Origin: Candidatus Zixiibacteriota bacterium
GTDB lineage: Bacteria > Zixibacteria > MSB-5A5 > GN15 > FEB-12
Direction of reading: 5' to 3'
Length of the DNA: 64,000 nucleotides
NCBI GenBank assembly: GCA_029860345.1
Contig: JAOUBJ010000009.1
Span: 62,001 to 126,000 of the forward strand
This document shows positions 24,278 through 32,360 of the stretch, one piece after another (the first letter of the stretch is position 1; the number at the start of each line of letters is the position of its first letter). The notes beneath the pieces were generated by a model, which was not told where the DNA came from, did not search any database, and saw only the letters and a program-made list of their open reading frames with translations. A program made the position numbers and the translations under genes.

Positions 24278-25504
24278 ATGACAACAACAGCGACGCAGGC
24301 ATATACGGTATCGGCGATCACGCGCAGGATCAAAGAGGCGCTGGAATCGACCATGCAAGGAGTGTGGGTCGAAGGCGAAGTGTCCAACTATATTCATCAC
24401 AGCTCCGGGCACAGGTATCTCAATCTCAAAGATGAACGCGCCACAATCAAACTCACCATCTGGCGATCAGTCGGAGGATACCTCAAGTTCGAACCGGAGA
24501 ACGGACAGAAGGTGCTCGCGTTCGGAGATGTCACAGTCTATGAAAAAGGTGGCAACTACCAACTCAACTGTCGCAAACTCGTCCCGGTCGGAGTGGGGGA
24601 GTTGGAACTGGCTTTCAGGCAACTTCATGAAAAGCTGGAAGCTGAAGGATTGTTCACCGCTGAACGTAAACAGGAACTGCCGCCATTTCCGCAGAAGATC
24701 GGCGTGGTCACATCACCGACCGGGGCAGCCATCCGTGACATTATTCAGATCGCCCGTCGTCGCAACAACTCAGTCGAATTGATAATCTACCCGGCTCAGG
24801 TGCAAGGAGACGGTGCCGAGAAAACAATCGCCGCCGGGATTGAATATTTCAACAGCCGCCAAGATATAGATATTGTCATCACCGGACGCGGCGGCGGGTC
24901 GCTTGAGGACCTCTGGCCGTTCAATACCGAGTTGACCGTGCGAGCAATCGCCGCTTCGAAGATACCGGTGATCTCAGCGGTCGGTCATGAGGTCGACACC
25001 ACCCTGGCCGATCTGGTGGCCGATCTGCGCGCGCCGACGCCGTCAGCCGCGGCAGAGTTGGCCGTCTGGTCCAAGCGCGAGATGGCTGAGCGGCTTGACG
25101 CCTATTCGCGGAGTCAGGCATCGCAATTGGAGCAGATGGTGAGTCTGGCTCGTCGCGAGTTGTCTTCGCTGCTGGCCCGTCCTGTGTTTGCCCGGCCACT
25201 GGACTTGATCGCTCAGCGACAACAGTATTTGGACAGTCTTTCCAGAGCGCTTCAGACGGCTGGAAAAAACAGTTTTGAAAAGAGTAGCAACCGCTTATCT
25301 TTATCGCTTGCCCGGTTGGAGACGTTGTCGCCGCTGAACATTCTGGCGCGCGGGTACGCGGTCAGCCGACGGCTTCCGAAAGGGAGTTTGATTCGTTCGG
25401 TCAAAGATGTTCTCCCCGGCGATCGTATGGAAACTGTCCTCGCTGACGGCCGTATAAAGTCGTTTGTAGAGGAAACAAAATCGGATAGTGCAGATGACCG
25501 CTAA
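24278..25504 (+). CDS. xseA: exodeoxyribonuclease VII large subunit
   Basis: 408 aa from the ATG at 24278 (MTTTATQAYTVSAITRRI). The N-terminal OB-fold DNA-binding part includes VWVEGEVSNYIHHSSGHRY; the catalytic domain has GVVTSPTGAAIRDI, ITGRGGGSLEDLWPFN and SAVGHEVDTTLADLVADLRAPTP (read in segments). A long helical region and a C-terminal LARGYAV segment follow. With XseB it degrades single-stranded DNA. An upstream TTG at 24242 in the same frame coincides with the promoter and is rejected as start. It overlaps xseB by 11 bases. Confidence 0.95.
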   Translation: MTTTATQAYTVSAITRRIKEALESTMQGVWVEGEVSNYIHHSSGHRYLNLKDERATIKLTIWRSVGGYLKFEPENGQKVLAFGDVTVYEKGGNYQLNCRKLVPVGVGELELAFRQLHEKLEAEGLFTAERKQELPPFPQKIGVVTSPTGAAIRDIIQIARRRNNSVELIIYPAQVQGDGAEKTIAAGIEYFNSRQDIDIVITGRGGGSLEDLWPFNTELTVRAIAASKIPVISAVGHEVDTTLADLVADLRAPTPSAAAELAVWSKREMAERLDAYSRSQASQLEQMVSLARRELSSLLARPVFARPLDLIAQRQQYLDSLSRALQTAGKNSFEKSSNRLSLSLARLETLSPLNILARGYAVSRRLPKGSLIRSVKDVLPGDRMETVLADGRIKSFVEETKSDSADDR

Positions 25505-25739
25505 GAAAAAGACAAGAGATTTCGAATCGGCCCTTGAACGACTCGAAGAAATAACCGAGCAGTTGGAGTCGGGCGAGGCATCGCTGGAGCAATCGATAGA
25601 ACTCTACACCGAGGGATTGCAACTGGCCAAAGACTGCCATCAAAAACTCAACGCGGCGGAAAAAAAGATTAAGATCATTACCGAAAAAAACAACCTCCCG
25701 GTCGAGACCGATTTTGAGTCTGCGGAGGCCGACGTTTGA
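25494..25739 (+). CDS. xseB: exodeoxyribonuclease VII small subunit
   Basis: 81 aa from the ATG inside the xseA end (MTAKKKTRDFESALERLEEI). The family pattern FESALERLEEITEQLESGE, then LEQSIELYTEGLQL and CHQKLNAAEKKI, is complete. Several copies bind each large subunit and support its activity. The stop codon TGA overlaps the ATG of ispA. Confidence 0.95.
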   Translation: MTAKKKTRDFESALERLEEITEQLESGEASLEQSIELYTEGLQLAKDCHQKLNAAEKKIKIITEKNNLPVETDFESAEADV

Positions 25740-26623
25740 TGCCTTCGCCGACAATTGATGGCCGTGTTTTCCTGGAGACCGGGCGCAAGCTGGTCGACCG
25801 GCTGCTTGACAAACACTTGCCGGCTGAGTCTACCGAGCCGAAGAGTCTGCACGAGGCTCTCCGTTACTCTGTAATGGCCGGTGGCAAACGGTTGCGTCCG
25901 CTGCTGGCGATGGCCGCCTGTGAATACTGCGGTGGCGACACCGGCGGAGACGACAAGCCGATTCATAGGGCAATGATAGCTCTTGAGATGGTCCACACGT
26001 ATTCGTTGGTCCATGATGATCTGCCATGCATGGATGATGATGACCTCCGGCGGGGCCAACCGACCTGTCACAAGAAATTCGGCGAGGCTATTGCGGTTTT
26101 GGCCGGTGATGCTCTTCATGATATCGCTTTTGAACTAATGGCCTCGACCGGTCGAACGGAGCCGGTGGTCGAACTGGCCCAGGCTATCGGCACCCAGGGG
26201 ATGTTGGGTGGACAGATTGCGGATATCGAGGCTGAAGGGCGTGATGTGGACGAGGCCGAAATAGTCGAAATACATCGTCGCAAAACCGGCGCGCTGATTC
26301 GCTGCGCCGTGCGCGTGGGTGCGATCCTGGCCGATGCGCCGCCTGCGCTATTGGCCCGGATTACTCGTTTCGGCGAAAAAGTCGGTCTGGCTTTTCAGGT
26401 GATTGATGATCTTTTGGATATCGAAGGGGATCAGAAATTGTTGGGAAAGAAAGTCGGCTCCGATAGTAAGAACCTGAAAGCCACTTATCCCGGCGTGGTC
26501 GGAAAGGCTCGGGCGCGTCAGGTGGCTGTGAGGCTTATTGACGACGCCAAAGCCGCCCTTGAAAACGAGGATGACAACATGCTGCGGCAGATCGCCGAGT
26601 ATATCGGGCAGCGACAAAGCTGA
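25739..26623 (+). CDS. ispA: polyprenyl diphosphate synthase (FPP/GGPP synthase)
   Basis: 294 aa, start overlapping the xseB stop. The first Asp-rich motif DDLPCMDDDD is at residues 93-102 and carries the two-residue insertion of bacterial FPP synthases. A Tyr lies five residues before it (HTYSLVHDD), as in E. coli IspA. The second motif is DDLLDIEGD. AGGKRLRP binds IPP. The product is probably FPP, although GGPP cannot be excluded. It supplies UppS and the UbiA enzyme in this window. Confidence 0.93.
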   Translation: MPSPTIDGRVFLETGRKLVDRLLDKHLPAESTEPKSLHEALRYSVMAGGKRLRPLLAMAACEYCGGDTGGDDKPIHRAMIALEMVHTYSLVHDDLPCMDDDDLRRGQPTCHKKFGEAIAVLAGDALHDIAFELMASTGRTEPVVELAQAIGTQGMLGGQIADIEAEGRDVDEAEIVEIHRRKTGALIRCAVRVGAILADAPPALLARITRFGEKVGLAFQVIDDLLDIEGDQKLLGKKVGSDSKNLKATYPGVVGKARARQVAVRLIDDAKAALENEDDNMLRQIAEYIGQRQS

Positions 26624-26641
26624 GCATAGTTTGCTGGAACA

Positions 26642-28621
26642 ATGAAGTATCTGGACAAGATAAGCGGATCGGCGGATGTCAAGAATCTGTCACCTGATCA
26701 GCTGGTGGAACTGGCCGAAGAGGTCCGTCAAGAGATAGTCTCGGCTGTTTCTCAAACCGGCGGCCACCTGGCAACAAATCTGGGCGCGGTGGAGTTGACT
26801 TTGGCTTTGCACCATGTCTTTGATCTGCCGACCGACAAACTGGTCTGGGATGTCAGCCACCAGGTCTATGCCCACAAGCTGCTGACCGGTCGGCGGGATG
26901 AGTTTCATACGATCCGACAGTACCGCGGTCTGGCCGGATTCACCAAGAGAGCGGAGTCTGAATATGATGCCTACGGCGCCGGTCATGCCTCGACGGCCAT
27001 CTCGGCGGCGTTGGGTTTTGCCGCGGCTCGCGATAATGCCGGGAGTGATTTCAAAGTTGTGGCGGTGGTCGGAGATGGTTCTCTGACCGGTGGATTGGCC
27101 TTTGAAGGACTCAACAATGTCGGTACTTCCAAAAAGGACATGTTGGTCATTCTCAATGATAACACCTGGTCGATTTCCAAGAACGTAGGCGCCATGTCAA
27201 AGTACCTGACCAGCATAATGGCCGATGAGAAATTCAACCGGCTGCGTGACGAAATCTGGGAGCTTACGGGCCGTTTCAAGAGACGTGATAAGATTCGCAA
27301 GGCAATATCGCGTATTGAAGGATCCATCAAGGGCCTTTTGTTTCCGGGTGGACTTTTTCAAAACCTGGGCTTTAGGTACTTCGGGCCGATCGATGGTCAT
27401 GATCTTCCGCTGGTAGTAAAAACTCTCCAGAGTCTGAAGAACCTCGGTGGACCTGTGCTTCTTCATCTGGCCACCGTCAAGGGTAAAGGTTATGCCCCGG
27501 CCGAGGGTGATCCGGCCAGTTACCACGGGGTCGGGAAGTTCGACAAAGTAACCGGCAAGCCCAACAAAAAAGCCGGTCGTCCAGCCTACACCAAGGTGTT
27601 CGGTGACACTATGCTTCAGTTGGCGGCCAAGGATGAACGGGTGATTGCTATCACGGCGGCGATGGCCTCCGGAACCGGGCTCGACAGTTTTGCCGGAGAA
27701 TACCCGGAGCGTTTCTTCGACGTTGGCATTGCCGAGGAGCATGCCGGCTGTTTTGCGGCCGGTTTGGCCGCCGAAGGAGCCAAGCCCTACATGGTGGTGT
27801 ACTCGACGTTCTTGCAGCGGGCTTACGATCAGATAATCCACGATATTGCTTTGCAGAAACTGCCGGTTGTTTTTTGTATTGATCGCGCCGGGCTGGTGGG
27901 TGAGGACGGGCCGACCCACCATGGCGCCTTTGATCTATCCTATCTCGCGGCTGTGCCCAATCTCACCGTGGCCGCGCCAAAAGATGGTGATGAATTATGC
28001 TCGATGATGCACTACACAGTCGACAATGAACTCGACGGCCCGGTGGCTATACGCTTTCCAAGGGCTTCGATCCCGTATGAACTTTCCGATGACCCGGCAA
28101 AGCTGGATTGGGGCCGCTGGGAAGTTTGTTCACCGATGAGCGATATAGTCATCCTGGCCGTGGGTACTATGGTCTCGACAGCCCTGGCGGCCAGGGACCT
28201 GTTGGCGCAAAGGGGAGTCAACATCATGGTCGTCAACGCCCGCTTTGTGAGGCCGCTTGATCTTGACTGCTTGAACAGCCTGGCAAAAAAAGCCAAGCTT
28301 ATTGTGACTATAGAAGAGAACGTCCTGCGCGGAGGTTTTGGCCAGACAGTCGGTTCCTGCTTGATGACCGATGGTTACCGGGGCGAGTTTAAGGCCCTGG
28401 GCATTCCGGATCGATTTGTGACACACGGCGCCCGCGACCTATTGCTCAAAGAAATAAATCTCGATGTCGAAGGTGTGGTGGACAGTATCGTCAAGCTGGC
28501 GCTACCCGATGAACCCAACGGCGGCTTCCTGCACAAGCTGAGGCTCCGTCGAGGTGATAACTCACGCAGAACGTCAGTGGTTGAGCACTCCCATCTGGTG
28601 AAGAGCGACGATAAAGGATAA
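26642..28621 (+). CDS. dxs: 1-deoxy-D-xylulose-5-phosphate synthase
   Basis: 659 aa thiamine-diphosphate enzyme, first step of the MEP isoprenoid pathway (pyruvate plus glyceraldehyde-3-phosphate). Visible: VWDVSHQVYAHKLLTGR, GAGHASTAISAALGFA, the ThDP motif GDGSLTGGLAFEGLNN, DRAGLVGEDGPTHHGAFD and RFPRA. The C-terminal about 30 residues (LHKLRLRRGDNSRRTS...) extend beyond the usual end. The xseA-xseB-ispA-dxs order is common in bacteria. Its presence next to an HMG-CoA synthase cassette elsewhere on the contig is notable. Confidence 0.96.
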   Translation: MKYLDKISGSADVKNLSPDQLVELAEEVRQEIVSAVSQTGGHLATNLGAVELTLALHHVFDLPTDKLVWDVSHQVYAHKLLTGRRDEFHTIRQYRGLAGFTKRAESEYDAYGAGHASTAISAALGFAAARDNAGSDFKVVAVVGDGSLTGGLAFEGLNNVGTSKKDMLVILNDNTWSISKNVGAMSKYLTSIMADEKFNRLRDEIWELTGRFKRRDKIRKAISRIEGSIKGLLFPGGLFQNLGFRYFGPIDGHDLPLVVKTLQSLKNLGGPVLLHLATVKGKGYAPAEGDPASYHGVGKFDKVTGKPNKKAGRPAYTKVFGDTMLQLAAKDERVIAITAAMASGTGLDSFAGEYPERFFDVGIAEEHAGCFAAGLAAEGAKPYMVVYSTFLQRAYDQIIHDIALQKLPVVFCIDRAGLVGEDGPTHHGAFDLSYLAAVPNLTVAAPKDGDELCSMMHYTVDNELDGPVAIRFPRASIPYELSDDPAKLDWGRWEVCSPMSDIVILAVGTMVSTALAARDLLAQRGVNIMVVNARFVRPLDLDCLNSLAKKAKLIVTIEENVLRGGFGQTVGSCLMTDGYRGEFKALGIPDRFVTHGARDLLLKEINLDVEGVVDSIVKLALPDEPNGGFLHKLRLRRGDNSRRTSVVEHSHLVKSDDKG

Positions 28622-28627
28622 GAGCAG

Positions 28628-29491
28628 ATGCGGTTCGGCTTAATTGCCAATCTCAAACGCGAGGGCGCGAGAGCGGCCATCGCAACCGTGCAGAACTGGG
28701 TCAAGGCCTCTGGACATGAGTTGTTCTGTTGTCGTGAGCAGCTTGAGTCGATCTGCGATGGGACTCTCACAGTACCACTGGATGAGTTGGCTGAAGAATC
28801 CGACATTCTTATTTCGATGGGTGGAGACGGCACCTTTCTGGCCTCCGCTCGGGCGGTAGGGGCGGCCGGGACGCCGGTACTGGGAATCAATCTCGGCTCT
28901 TTGGGTTTCCTGACACAGCTTCGACCGCACCAACTGGAAAACGCGCTTGAGGCGATTGCGCGCGGCGAGTACCTTATCGAAGAACGGATGCTACTCAAGA
29001 CAGAGATTGAAGGCCGACCGCGTTTGGAATCGCCCTATGCGCTGAATGACGTGGTAATCGACAACGGTCCGGTGGCGCGCCTGATCGACATCAATCTCGA
29101 AGTGAACGGGGAAGAGCTGGTCACATATCGGGCCGACGGACTCATATTGTCAACCCCGACCGGGTCAACCGCCTATTCTCTGGCCGCCGGTGGACCCATT
29201 CTGCATCCGGCTATGCGAGCGATCGTGGTGTCGCCTATTGCTGCTTTTTCCCTGTCGACCCGACCGATGGTTTTCTCGGCCTCAGATACTCTGGAGTTAC
29301 GTATAGGCTCGTCACATGAGGTCGCCGGATTGACTCTGGACGGTCAGATTAGCGCGCCCTTATCCGACACTGACCGGCTGATAATCTCACAAGCTGATTT
29401 TTGTCTCAAAGTCATTATTTTTCCCACCAGTAGTTTTTATAAAGTGCTCAAAGAGAAGCTCCACTGGGGCATCTCGCCAAGAGCTGACTGA
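28628..29491 (+). CDS. nadK: NAD kinase
   Basis: 287 aa. ATP/NAD kinase motifs: GGDGTFL with GGDGT at residues 65-69, LGFLTQL, NDVVIDNG, and TPTGSTAYSLAAGGPI. It phosphorylates NAD to NADP. It follows dxs by six bases and ends the xseA operon; MEP-pathway enzymes use NADPH, which may explain the linkage. Confidence 0.95.
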   Translation: MRFGLIANLKREGARAAIATVQNWVKASGHELFCCREQLESICDGTLTVPLDELAEESDILISMGGDGTFLASARAVGAAGTPVLGINLGSLGFLTQLRPHQLENALEAIARGEYLIEERMLLKTEIEGRPRLESPYALNDVVIDNGPVARLIDINLEVNGEELVTYRADGLILSTPTGSTAYSLAAGGPILHPAMRAIVVSPIAAFSLSTRPMVFSASDTLELRIGSSHEVAGLTLDGQISAPLSDTDRLIISQADFCLKVIIFPTSSFYKVLKEKLHWGISPRAD

Positions 29492-29760
29492 ATCTCGGAC
29501 TCTTCGGTCATCAGCAAGTGCGGTAAGGCGACTCGCTTGACAGCTTCCGGGCGGCAAAGAAGGAGTCGGGCGACGTCGGCGCGATATCACCTGACCGCGG
29601 ATGTGGACATCTGCCGCGCACAGAACTCTGAAAGATTCGCCCTTCGACTGCGCTCAGGGTGACAGTGAGTGAGATTGCCGCGTTGCTCCGGTGTCGGCGG
29701 ATCGCCTACCATGATCCATGAGAGGGCTTTTTCGGCAGATATCAGTCAAGGGGTTTTATG
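29492..29760. repeat. repeat elements between nadK and the SPOR lipoprotein
   Basis: GCGGATG-tgga-CATCTGCCGC at 29597-29617 (family also at 4966 and 58387) and CCCT-TCGACTGCGCTC-AGGG at 29640-29659 (family at 500, 4902, 9219, 30438, 57955). Nothing else recognised before the promoter at 29761. Confidence 0.6.
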
Positions 29761-29789
29761 TTGACACCACTAAGCGCCGGGGCTTTTAT
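29761..29789 (+). promoter_or_regulatory. promoter of the SPOR lipoprotein
   Basis: TTGACA (29761-29766) and TTTTAT (29784-29789) are spaced by 17 bases. Start is predicted near 29796, giving a leader of about 88 bases before 29884. Confidence 0.45.
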
Positions 29790-29883
29790 CGGAGTAATTG
29801 GAGACTAAACCGTGCGACTGAATACCCAGTGTGCCGATCGTGAATAAACAAACGTCGGGTGCTCATCGCTGAATAGAAAGCTC

Positions 29884-30363
29884 ATGATGAAACTGTTCAT
29901 TGCAGGATTAATGGTGGGAGTGCTGATGATCGGATGTGCCGATCGCCAAGACGAAGCCGAAAAGCTCGGCCAGGAAGTCACCCAACAGGAAAGTGCAGGC
30001 GTCGATAGCTCGGCCGCGGATGTCGATACCACCGGGGTCGGTGCGGCCGACGATGCGGAAAGTAGTGAGGCTGACGCGGCCGCAACACCGGCGGAGACCG
30101 AACATATTCCCGATGCACCCCCAGGTGAGGGTTTCACCGTACAGATAGCAGCCTGTACAGATTACGAACACGCGCAGTACTTGATCGACCTCTTTCGCAA
30201 ACGGGGGTACGAGCCGTACATGACCAAATCCGAAGTGAACGGCGAGAGTTTCTATCGTGTGCGTGTCGGGGCCTACCCTGCTGCTGCTGAGGCTGAGCAA
30301 CTGAGGGCGGAACTGTTGGACAAGTACTCGCTCGAGACCTGGATAGACAACAAGACCGAGTAG
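29884..30363 (+). CDS. SPOR-domain lipoprotein
   Basis: 159 aa. A lipoprotein signal MMKLFIAGLMVGVLMIGC places the lipidated cysteine at residue 18. Residues 20-80 are a low-complexity Ala/Asp/Glu linker. The C-terminal SPOR domain (about 82-157, GFTVQIAACTDYEHAQYLID to LETWIDN) binds denuded glycan strands of septal peptidoglycan in characterised members. It is therefore probably involved in division or wall remodelling. Confidence 0.88.
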   Translation: MMKLFIAGLMVGVLMIGCADRQDEAEKLGQEVTQQESAGVDSSAADVDTTGVGAADDAESSEADAAATPAETEHIPDAPPGEGFTVQIAACTDYEHAQYLIDLFRKRGYEPYMTKSEVNGESFYRVRVGAYPAAAEAEQLRAELLDKYSLETWIDNKTE

Positions 30364-30511
30364 CCGCTCAGGGTGAGGTGATAAATCACTTTCGGGCGCT
30401 TCGCGCCTTGTGGGCTCTACGTGAGCAGGCGTAACCTCATGCTGAGCGAAGTCGAAGCATGAACTGAAACCGGTCGAAGATGCAGATAACCTCTGAAGGG
30501 CAGCCACGTCT
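30364..30511. repeat. palindromic repeats before the second yjbQ
   Basis: GTGATAAATCAC at 30378-30389, followed by GGGCGC-ttc-GCGCC, and CATGCT-GAGCGAAGTCGA-AGCATG at 30438-30461 (reverse orientation of the element at 500). Another GTGATAAATCAC at 30922-30933 overlaps the stop codon of the next gene and is again followed by a short GC hairpin. Confidence 0.6.
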
Positions 30512-30925
30512 GTGAAAAGCTACACCGACTACCTGACATTTAACACGAAGCGGCGGCGGGATTATATCAATATCACCGCCGACATTAAAGCGGCGCTTGA
30601 TAAGAGTGGCGTAAGTGAAGGGCTTATACTCGTTTCCGCGATGCACATTACGGCGGCGATCTATGTCAACGATGCCGAATCCGGCCTGATTGAAGATATT
30701 GATGAGTGGCTGGATAAACTGGCCCCATTCGGCCCTGATTATCGTCATCATCGCACCGGCGAAGACAACGGGGATGCCCATCTGAAGAATCTGCTGATGC
30801 ACAGCCAGGTGGTTCTGCCGATCACTAACGGTCGGCTCGACTTTGGTCCCTGGCAGCAGGTCTACTATGCCGAGTTTGATGGCAGGCGCAACAAGCGTGT
30901 CATAGTCAAGATCATCGGTGAGTGA
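30512..30925 (+). CDS. YjbQ family protein, second paralog
   Basis: 137 aa from a GTG start. Family signature: [36 protein letters not shown] and the terminal VIVKIIGE. It differs from the 5193 copy in the first half ([15 protein letters not shown] instead of PGSTAGLTTIEYEPG), so the two represent different YjbQ subgroups. Function unsettled in the family. The stop codon lies within a GTGATAAATCAC repeat. Confidence 0.85.
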   Translation: MKSYTDYLTFNTKRRRDYINITADIKAALDKSGVSEGLILVSAMHITAAIYVNDAESGLIEDIDEWLDKLAPFGPDYRHHRTGEDNGDAHLKNLLMHSQVVLPITNGRLDFGPWQQVYYAEFDGRRNKRVIVKIIGE

Positions 30926-31027
30926 TAAATCACCTTCGTGCGCTCCGCGCTTAGCAACTCTAACTGAGCATACATTCAGATGCAGGGCGCGGCGTGTGAG
31001 TATGCTGTTTCTGGGGTACAGCTCGCC

Positions 31028-32065
31028 CTATGGACAAGCTGGCGGCTCGGGTCCACCGGTAAACATGTAATCCACGAGATAGACTAAGTCGGAGATGTCT
31101 ATGGGTGGGTCACCACCACTTCCGTCAATATCAGCTTCATTGGGGCAAGGGGGGGCTGGACCGCCGGTGAACATGTAATCAACCAGGTAGACAAGATCGG
31201 AGATATCGATGATGTCATCGGGGTCAAAATCTGTATTAGCTCGAATTCCCAAACAACAGCAGGCATCGCCCACGCCATCACCGTCGCTGTCTTCCTGTTC
31301 GGGATTGTAGACAAAGGGACAATTGTCCACGGAGTCGGCCACGGCGTCTCCGTCAACATCTCCAGGAGTGACTTCGTAGCAACAGACTTTAGCAAAGGAC
31401 ACAAAAACATAATTCCGTCCATAGACATCTTCCAGTGGTTGCCAGGCGCCGTCGTTGTACCAACTAGAACGCTTTTCACCCACCCAGGGACCACCACCGG
31501 TATCGGTTACACAAACCAGCGTATCAAGCGGACCACCAACCGTAGTCCAACCGATGAAAAACTCTTCTCCGGGAGTAAAGACCCATGGACCATTGCTAAA
31601 CGGCTCATTACTAACCCAGCCCAGCCCCGTAGGCAGATTGGAATTCGGAACGAGAATGGAATCAAGAACGTCGCCGGGGAAACCGGAGCCATTATCATCC
31701 CACAGATAGATCATCAAATCGGGATTGCCGGTCATCTGCGACCCTGCAAAAGCCAGGCTGGTGCTGTTTAATGTGCAAATCTTGGTTGGTGGAATGTTGA
31801 ACCGAGTATTGAAAAAGTCAACATCCAAATACTGATTCGGATTGTGCCATCCGAAGTAAGCAGGATTACCCCAATGAAAATAACTCCACGAGGTGCAGGC
31901 AGCCAGGAATTCGGCCAATCCGGGAGCCCAGACTAAAGAATCGTGCATGAGCAACTGCTGCGGAACACTCACACTTTTTGGCAGCATATCCACCGAACCT
32001 GAAAATGTCACCTGGGACAGTATGAGGGCGGCGAACATCAGAAGAAGTATTAAGCGTTTGCACAT
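31028..32065 (-). CDS. secreted protein with thrombospondin-3-like and dockerin-like repeats
   Basis: 345 aa from the ATG starting MCKRLILLLMFAALILSQ, a signal peptide, with GGAGA upstream; the longer in-frame TTG start would bury the signal. The central part is an unrecognised beta-rich domain. Residues from about 250 hold calcium-type repeats (DVDGDAVADSVDNCPF, DSDGDGVGDAC) and then two DISDLVYLVDYMFTGGP dockerin-like units at the C-terminus. In uncultured FCB-group bacteria such units end many exported proteins. A cell-surface or cellulosome-like docking role is inference only. Confidence 0.8.
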   Translation of the reverse strand: MCKRLILLLMFAALILSQVTFSGSVDMLPKSVSVPQQLLMHDSLVWAPGLAEFLAACTSWSYFHWGNPAYFGWHNPNQYLDVDFFNTRFNIPPTKICTLNSTSLAFAGSQMTGNPDLMIYLWDDNGSGFPGDVLDSILVPNSNLPTGLGWVSNEPFSNGPWVFTPGEEFFIGWTTVGGPLDTLVCVTDTGGGPWVGEKRSSWYNDGAWQPLEDVYGRNYVFVSFAKVCCYEVTPGDVDGDAVADSVDNCPFVYNPEQEDSDGDGVGDACCCLGIRANTDFDPDDIIDISDLVYLVDYMFTGGPAPPCPNEADIDGSGGDPPIDISDLVYLVDYMFTGGPEPPACP

Positions 32066-32360
32066 CAATAAACTCTCCACATTTAAGAGCAGGTGTAAGG
32101 CCTGGGTGGCCCATAGCACCAGATTCGGTAAGGGTACGGTCGTTGCCAAGTTCAGCTACGACCACTAGCAATATAGCGGAAAGGTCGGATTTGGCAATGA
32201 CAATAATGATAAAAATAGACCGCATAACTTTACGTTGCGGCCGACCGAAAGGTAGTGGGGAGACCCTCACCCATTCTTTTCCCACTTGCGGACTGAACTT
32301 TTTTGGCCTATGTTCGTCCAGTTAATCGAGACACAAAAACAAAACCCTCCGGAGGAACCG

